This document shows, piece after piece, positions 60,106-64,000 of a DNA stretch of 64,000 nucleotides (the stretch's first letter is position 1; every line of letters starts with the position of its first letter). A program made the translations under genes and the position numbers. The notes under the pieces are model-generated. The model made no database searches and had not been told where the DNA came from. It saw nothing but the letters and a program-made list of their open reading frames with translations. The DNA comes from an uncultured Polaribacter sp. (GTDB lineage Bacteria > Bacteroidota > Bacteroidia > Flavobacteriales > Flavobacteriaceae): the NCBI GenBank assembly GCA_943788045.1, contig CALSOT010000006.1:124001-188000 (forward strand), in the 5' to 3' direction.

Positions 60106-62187
60106 CTATTCTTTAGTGTATGAAAAACGCAAACCTTCCGAATTTATAGGCACAAAAGTAAACATCCAGTTTTGATGTTTTGTAGTACAAGGTACTTTCA
60201 CCATTATTTCATTCCAACCTTTTTTTAATTGAATAACTGCCGGTTCTCTTAGCCAGTATAATTCCTCATCAGTCCAGGGTGTCTCTCTATCAATACCAGT
60301 AGACCAACCTTTTTGTTTAAAAGGTTTCCATCCAGGATTCTCCCATTTAGGTCCTTTGAATACCGCACCATTAACCCATATTTTTCCACCATTAATATCC
60401 CAAGATTCATTTTTGGCAATTCCTGTATAAATTCTGTTTGCTCGTAAAGGAGACTCAAAATTAATATGCGCTTTTAAAGATTTATCAGAATCACTAAAAA
60501 TATAAGTTCTGGCATACACTGTTTCCCCTGGTTTTGCCTCTGGATAATGCCCCTGTTTAGTATCTCTATCTTTAATTACTAAAGAGTTTCCTTTTGCATT
60601 TTTCCACAAAAGTGTCTTTCCTTGATATACTAATTTTTCATGAGCATTTTTAACAAGGCTATCTCCTTGATTTCTGCTAAAAGGGCCTATAAGTTGCCAT
60701 TGGGTGTTGCTTTGTTTAAAATATGGAAAAGGTAACTTGCTAAAATACTGTTCTTTGTGTGATAACAAAAAATCTTCAAATGCCGAAAAATGATTTGCCG
60801 CTTTGGTTCCTGATAACGGTAAATTTTGCTGATAAGCTCTTGGACTCGAAATTATATCGGCAGTCCATAATGACCAAGAATAAGTTAGTAAAGATATATA
60901 AACCGGATGTTGCAGGTAAATATCATCTTCAGACCAAACGTTCACATCTGGCCATAAACAAAGTATACCTCCAAGCACCTTATTTTTGGACTTATAACCA
61001 ATAGGTCTAAAAAACAATTGATTAACGCCAGACATTGGTTCAAAATTATTGACATAACTAAACTTTGAATCTATTTCAGAATATCCTTCAATATCATGCT
61101 TTTTTTTCTGTTCACCCCAAGCCTGTAGCGTCACTGTTTTTGGCATTTTTAATCCTGGTGTCCAAGCGACAACCTTACGCCCATGAGACTCAATATAATT
61201 TACCATTTTTAAAACAAACTCCTCTGGGTTACTAATTTTAACCTCATCAGAACCCATATGGAAAATTGGGACTAAATCTTTCGGTATTTCATTAAAAAAC
61301 TCATTCAACACATTCTCAAGAATTTTCATACCCTCTGGCGATTCCATTTTACAGCCCATAGATTTTATAAAGGAATCACTGTGACCAGGAATGTCTATTT
61401 CTGGAATGACGTTAATGTGTTTGCTTTTCGCATACTTAATAAAATCACGGATTTCTTCATAAGTGTAATATTTACCAGGGTTTCTTGATGGTCTGTGATT
61501 TTTACCATCCGTAAGTTCTGGATATATTTTACTTTCAATTCGCCAAGCGGGACGATCAGTTAAGTGCCATTGAAACGTATTCAACTTGTACTTTGCCATA
61601 ATATCCAATTGCTCCTTTAATAAAGCGATACTTTGAAAATTACGTCCAACATCTATCATAAATCCTCTAATAGGAAATTGAGGCTTGTCCGTTATTTTAC
61701 AAAGATGGATTTTGTTAGTATCGTTCTCAGTTTTTATTAACTGCCTTAAAGTTTGCAAAGCATAAAAGAAGCCCGCTTCGCCAGATGCAACAATATAGAT
61801 ACCCGATTTACTAACTTTCAATTCATAACCTTCTTTTAAAAGTTTATCATTGTACTTGAACCTTAAAACAAACTTTTTTTGTTTGTTTATAGTTATATTT
61901 TTTACCTTAAAAATATGATTGATTTCGCTAATTAATTGAGGTGAAATTTTTTCTACATCCTTAATATATATATCTGTTATCCCCAATTTCTTGTTATCCC
62001 AAACGATGTTTTGAGGGTAAGGGATTAACTTAACTGGTGCACTTTCTAACTCTTTGGACGTAAACTTTGTTTCAAAGATATTATCAATTATTGCTTTATC
62101 AGAAAGTTCTTTATTCTGAGCATTTAAGTTTGAAGACACAAAGGAAAAACAAAAAATAATAGTAATTGTACTAATTACAGATTTCAT
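60106..62187 (-). CDS. GH20 beta-N-acetylhexosaminidase
   Basis: A 693-residue exported enzyme. The ATG at 62187 starts a canonical signal peptide (ends LNAQ); an in-frame ATG at 62214 is also possible. A GH20b-like N-terminal domain (VKLIPYPQNIVWDNKKL ... GFFYALQTLRQLI) precedes the catalytic barrel (RGFMIDVGRNFQ, FQWHLTDRPAWRIES, IPEIDIPGHSDSF). The catalytic pair is Asp314-Glu315 in HMGSDEVKI. The last 200 residues form a beta-rich domain (LIGPFSRNQGDS, ARTYIFSDSDKS). It removes terminal GlcNAc or GalNAc. It lies between the PNGase F-like gene and a sulfatase gene, which fits stepwise breakdown of a sulfated hexosamine-containing glycan. Confidence 0.93.
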   Translation of the reverse strand: MKSVISTITIIFCFSFVSSNLNAQNKELSDKAIIDNIFETKFTSKELESAPVKLIPYPQNIVWDNKKLGITDIYIKDVEKISPQLISEINHIFKVKNITINKQKKFVLRFKYNDKLLKEGYELKVSKSGIYIVASGEAGFFYALQTLRQLIKTENDTNKIHLCKITDKPQFPIRGFMIDVGRNFQSIALLKEQLDIMAKYKLNTFQWHLTDRPAWRIESKIYPELTDGKNHRPSRNPGKYYTYEEIRDFIKYAKSKHINVIPEIDIPGHSDSFIKSMGCKMESPEGMKILENVLNEFFNEIPKDLVPIFHMGSDEVKISNPEEFVLKMVNYIESHGRKVVAWTPGLKMPKTVTLQAWGEQKKKHDIEGYSEIDSKFSYVNNFEPMSGVNQLFFRPIGYKSKNKVLGGILCLWPDVNVWSEDDIYLQHPVYISLLTYSWSLWTADIISSPRAYQQNLPLSGTKAANHFSAFEDFLLSHKEQYFSKLPFPYFKQSNTQWQLIGPFSRNQGDSLVKNAHEKLVYQGKTLLWKNAKGNSLVIKDRDTKQGHYPEAKPGETVYARTYIFSDSDKSLKAHINFESPLRANRIYTGIAKNESWDINGGKIWVNGAVFKGPKWENPGWKPFKQKGWSTGIDRETPWTDEELYWLREPAVIQLKKGWNEIMVKVPCTTKHQNWMFTFVPINSEGLRFSYTKE

Positions 62188-62280
62188 GATTTTATTTGAA
62201 TTTTTAATAAACATAGTAATGACTTGTATTTAGACTTTTTTGGTATATTTTGGATTCACAAAAATGGTTTTTTAAACCGA

Positions 62281-63696
62281 CTAATTGCTCTTATTCAATT
62301 GGTTTTTTAAGTATTTCTCTCGTCTTTCAGGAGTAGTGTAAAACGGCACTTTATTTTCCATTAAGCTTTCATGTATATGATAGGTAACAGGCATCCAATC
62401 ACCTTCATCCCACAAAGGTTTCATTAAAGTAGATTCCCATGCTTTTAATTCTTGATGCAGTAAATTAGAGGTCCTTTCATCTAGATTGGATAAATCTGTT
62501 GTTTCTCCCAAATCAACATCTAAGTTGTACAATGTGCTCCCATAATCTTTTAAACGCACTAATTTTTTACTTCCTAATCTCACACCTGCCTCATCTAGTT
62601 TTCGCCAAAATAATTTTTCATGTGGATTACCAGTAAGTTTCCCTTTTAAATATGGAATTAAATTAACACCATCTAACTCTAAATTATTTTGAATGCCAGC
62701 AGCTGCCATCGAAGTTTTAAAAATATCAAGAGATGATGTTAAACCATTAAAAGTTTGATTTCCTTTTATTTCTTTTCCCCAATGAACAATAAAAGGAACT
62801 CGATGTCCACCTTCAAATTTATTCCCTTTCCATCCTTTTAAAGGACCATTATCCGCAAAACTATGTGGCGACCCACCGTTATCACTTAGAAAGAAAATCA
62901 AGGTGTTTTCTAATTGATTCGTTTCTTCTAGTTTGTCAATTAATTTTCCAATATTCTCATCAAGTGACCACATCATGGCTGCTAATTTTTTACGCGGATG
63001 ATCTTTATATTTTTGTAAATGCTCCTTTTTAGCATGCCTTGGTGTATGAGGAGCGTTATAGGCTAAATACATAAAGAAAGGATGCTCCTTATTTTCTTCA
63101 ACATAAGAGACTGATTTTTCACCTAAAACATCTGTTAAATAGCCATCAAAAATTACACGTTTACCATTGTATTGCAGGGTATGACCTTTTGAAGGATTTT
63201 GTACAGGAAAATAAGATCGACTACCTCCAATAAAACCATAAAAATCATCAAATCCTCTTTGATTAGGGTGATCAGAATGAGACTCTCCTAAATGCCACTT
63301 GCCCAAGGCAATAGTTTTGTAATTATTTTTTTTGAAAGCATCTGCAATAGTCTCTACATCATCTGATAATCCAATACCCCCGGTGCCATTGGCTTCAAAA
63401 CCAAATCTTTGTTGGTATTTCCCTGTAATTAAACCAGCCCTTGATGGAGCACAAACTGTTGCCGAAACATGGGCATCTGTAAAAACAGCACCTCGCTTCG
63501 CTAATTTATCTAATTGCGGAGTGTCAAGATCTTTGTTTCCCATAAAACCAAAATCCATATAACCTGCATCATCAGCAAGTATAACTATTACGTTGGGTTT
63601 AGTAATCTTCTGGAAATGTTGAACAGACTTCTCTTTATTATGTTTACAACCAATTATTAATATCAAAAAGAAAGTTAAAATCGTTTTATTGAACAC
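62281..63696 (-). CDS. Type I sulfatase, lipoprotein
   Basis: A 471-residue sulfatase anchored as a lipoprotein (lipobox LIIGC, Cys17). The start is GTG at 63696, one base after the stop of the preceding sulfatase gene, since no ATG precedes the signal. Metal-binding DD42-43 (ILADDAGYMDFG), the formylglycine site Cys82 in VCAPSRAGLITGK, GKWHLG, SDNGGSPHSF and the C-terminal substrate region are intact. It resembles the sulfatase part of the fusion protein (RGFDDFYGFIGGSRSYFP against [18 protein letters not shown]), so the two may share a substrate class. The enzyme needs a formylglycine-generating partner, not in this window. Confidence 0.93.
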   Translation of the reverse strand: MFNKTILTFFLILIIGCKHNKEKSVQHFQKITKPNVIVILADDAGYMDFGFMGNKDLDTPQLDKLAKRGAVFTDAHVSATVCAPSRAGLITGKYQQRFGFEANGTGGIGLSDDVETIADAFKKNNYKTIALGKWHLGESHSDHPNQRGFDDFYGFIGGSRSYFPVQNPSKGHTLQYNGKRVIFDGYLTDVLGEKSVSYVEENKEHPFFMYLAYNAPHTPRHAKKEHLQKYKDHPRKKLAAMMWSLDENIGKLIDKLEETNQLENTLIFFLSDNGGSPHSFADNGPLKGWKGNKFEGGHRVPFIVHWGKEIKGNQTFNGLTSSLDIFKTSMAAAGIQNNLELDGVNLIPYLKGKLTGNPHEKLFWRKLDEAGVRLGSKKLVRLKDYGSTLYNLDVDLGETTDLSNLDERTSNLLHQELKAWESTLMKPLWDEGDWMPVTYHIHESLMENKVPFYTTPERREKYLKNQLNKSN

Positions 63697-63697
63697 T

Positions 63698-64000
63698 TTA
63701 TTTATTATTATTTTTTATTATTTCTAACTCCCTGATCATTGCAGCTACTTTTTCGGGATTTTTATCTGCTAAGTTATTTTGCTGACTTCTATCCTCTTTT
63801 AAATTATACAACTGCATATTTCTATCTCTTCCCGTTTCATTTTTTACCCACTTATTTACTCTTTTAGGGCCTTTATGAGGTGGAATTAAAACGTAATTTC
63901 CTTTAATGAATGAGGTAATATTATTTTGACCCAAAAGTAAATTTTGTCTACCTTCCTTGGATATTCCTGTTAAAGCATCTAAAATATTCTCACTGTCGGG
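63698..64000 (-). CDS. Sulfatase, C-terminal part (gene continues past the window)
   Basis: The last 101 codons of a gene whose start lies beyond the right edge. PDSENILDALTGISKEGR, FIKGNYVLIPPHKGPK and MQLYNLKEDRSQQNNLADK are typical of the C-terminal subdomain of type I sulfatases (after the catalytic domain, before the final helix). The stop codon is followed after one base by the GTG of the next sulfatase, so the two are co-translated or at least co-transcribed. Confidence 0.85.
   Translation of the reverse strand, partial: PDSENILDALTGISKEGRQNLLLGQNNITSFIKGNYVLIPPHKGPKRVNKWVKNETGRDRNMQLYNLKEDRSQQNNLADKNPEKVAAMIRELEIIKNNNK

Overview
The window looks like a chromosome segment from a marine member of the Flavobacteriaceae. 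The base composition is very AT-rich. Six large secreted proteins end in the type IX secretion (T9SS) sorting domain. Promoters follow the Bacteroidetes -7 pattern TAnnTTTG rather than -35/-10 boxes. There is a complete-looking set of late mevalonate pathway genes, and sulfatases sit next to glycoside hydrolases. No rRNA, tRNA, CRISPR array or intact insertion sequence was seen. The species cannot be named from this window.

Layout. Positions 1-11 kb hold the front part of a GH3 beta-glucosidase, a long gene-poor stretch with a frameshifted small secreted protein, and two large T9SS surface proteins (LamG type; RCC1 propeller with cadherin-like repeats). Positions 11-23 kb are housekeeping and isoprenoid genes: rluB, a UbiA-type prenyltransferase, mevalonate kinase, a MORN-repeat protein, mvaD, a broken LytTR regulator, thiamine pyrophosphokinase, a Crp/Fnr regulator, an SMP-30-like protein, a thioredoxin-like protein, a BaiN/HI0933-type flavoprotein, a GYDIA-type GHMP kinase (probable phosphomevalonate kinase) and an HMG-CoA reductase fused to a DUF1569/DinB-like domain. 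Positions 23-29 kb carry a peptide-use module (DPP-IV-like peptidase and two POT transporters) and a secreted thioredoxin. Positions 29-37 kb carry comEC, a C40 peptidase, lpxB, a small membrane protein and surE on one strand, then a tail-specific protease and a thioesterase on the other. Positions 37-43 kb form a galactose module: SSS symporter, divergent GntR/LacI-type regulator, galM, galK and galT.

Positions 43-64 kb, all on the minus strand, are a carbohydrate-degradation locus. It holds a rare sulfatase/GH2 beta-galactosidase fusion, two paralogous BNR/VPS10-type T9SS proteins, a small CBM-like T9SS protein, a multidomain PNGase F-like protein, a GH20 hexosaminidase, a lipoprotein sulfatase and the end of a further sulfatase. 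No SusC/SusD pair lies inside the window. The enzyme set (deglycosylation, de-sulfation, beta-galactosidase, beta-hexosaminidase) suggests use of a sulfated, galactose- and hexosamine-containing glycan or glycoprotein. The released galactose could feed the Leloir genes 5-10 kb away.

The most notable signals are five. (1) The sulfatase-GH2 fusion. (2) A shared promoter architecture in front of that fusion gene and of the small T9SS protein gene: TACCC(C/T) direct repeats 22 bp apart, with the second exactly 22 bp from a TAnnTTTG element. (3) The HMG-CoA reductase fusion. (4) A PNGase F homologue with one changed catalytic-site residue. (5) A tandem 10-bp repeat in front of the galactose regulator.
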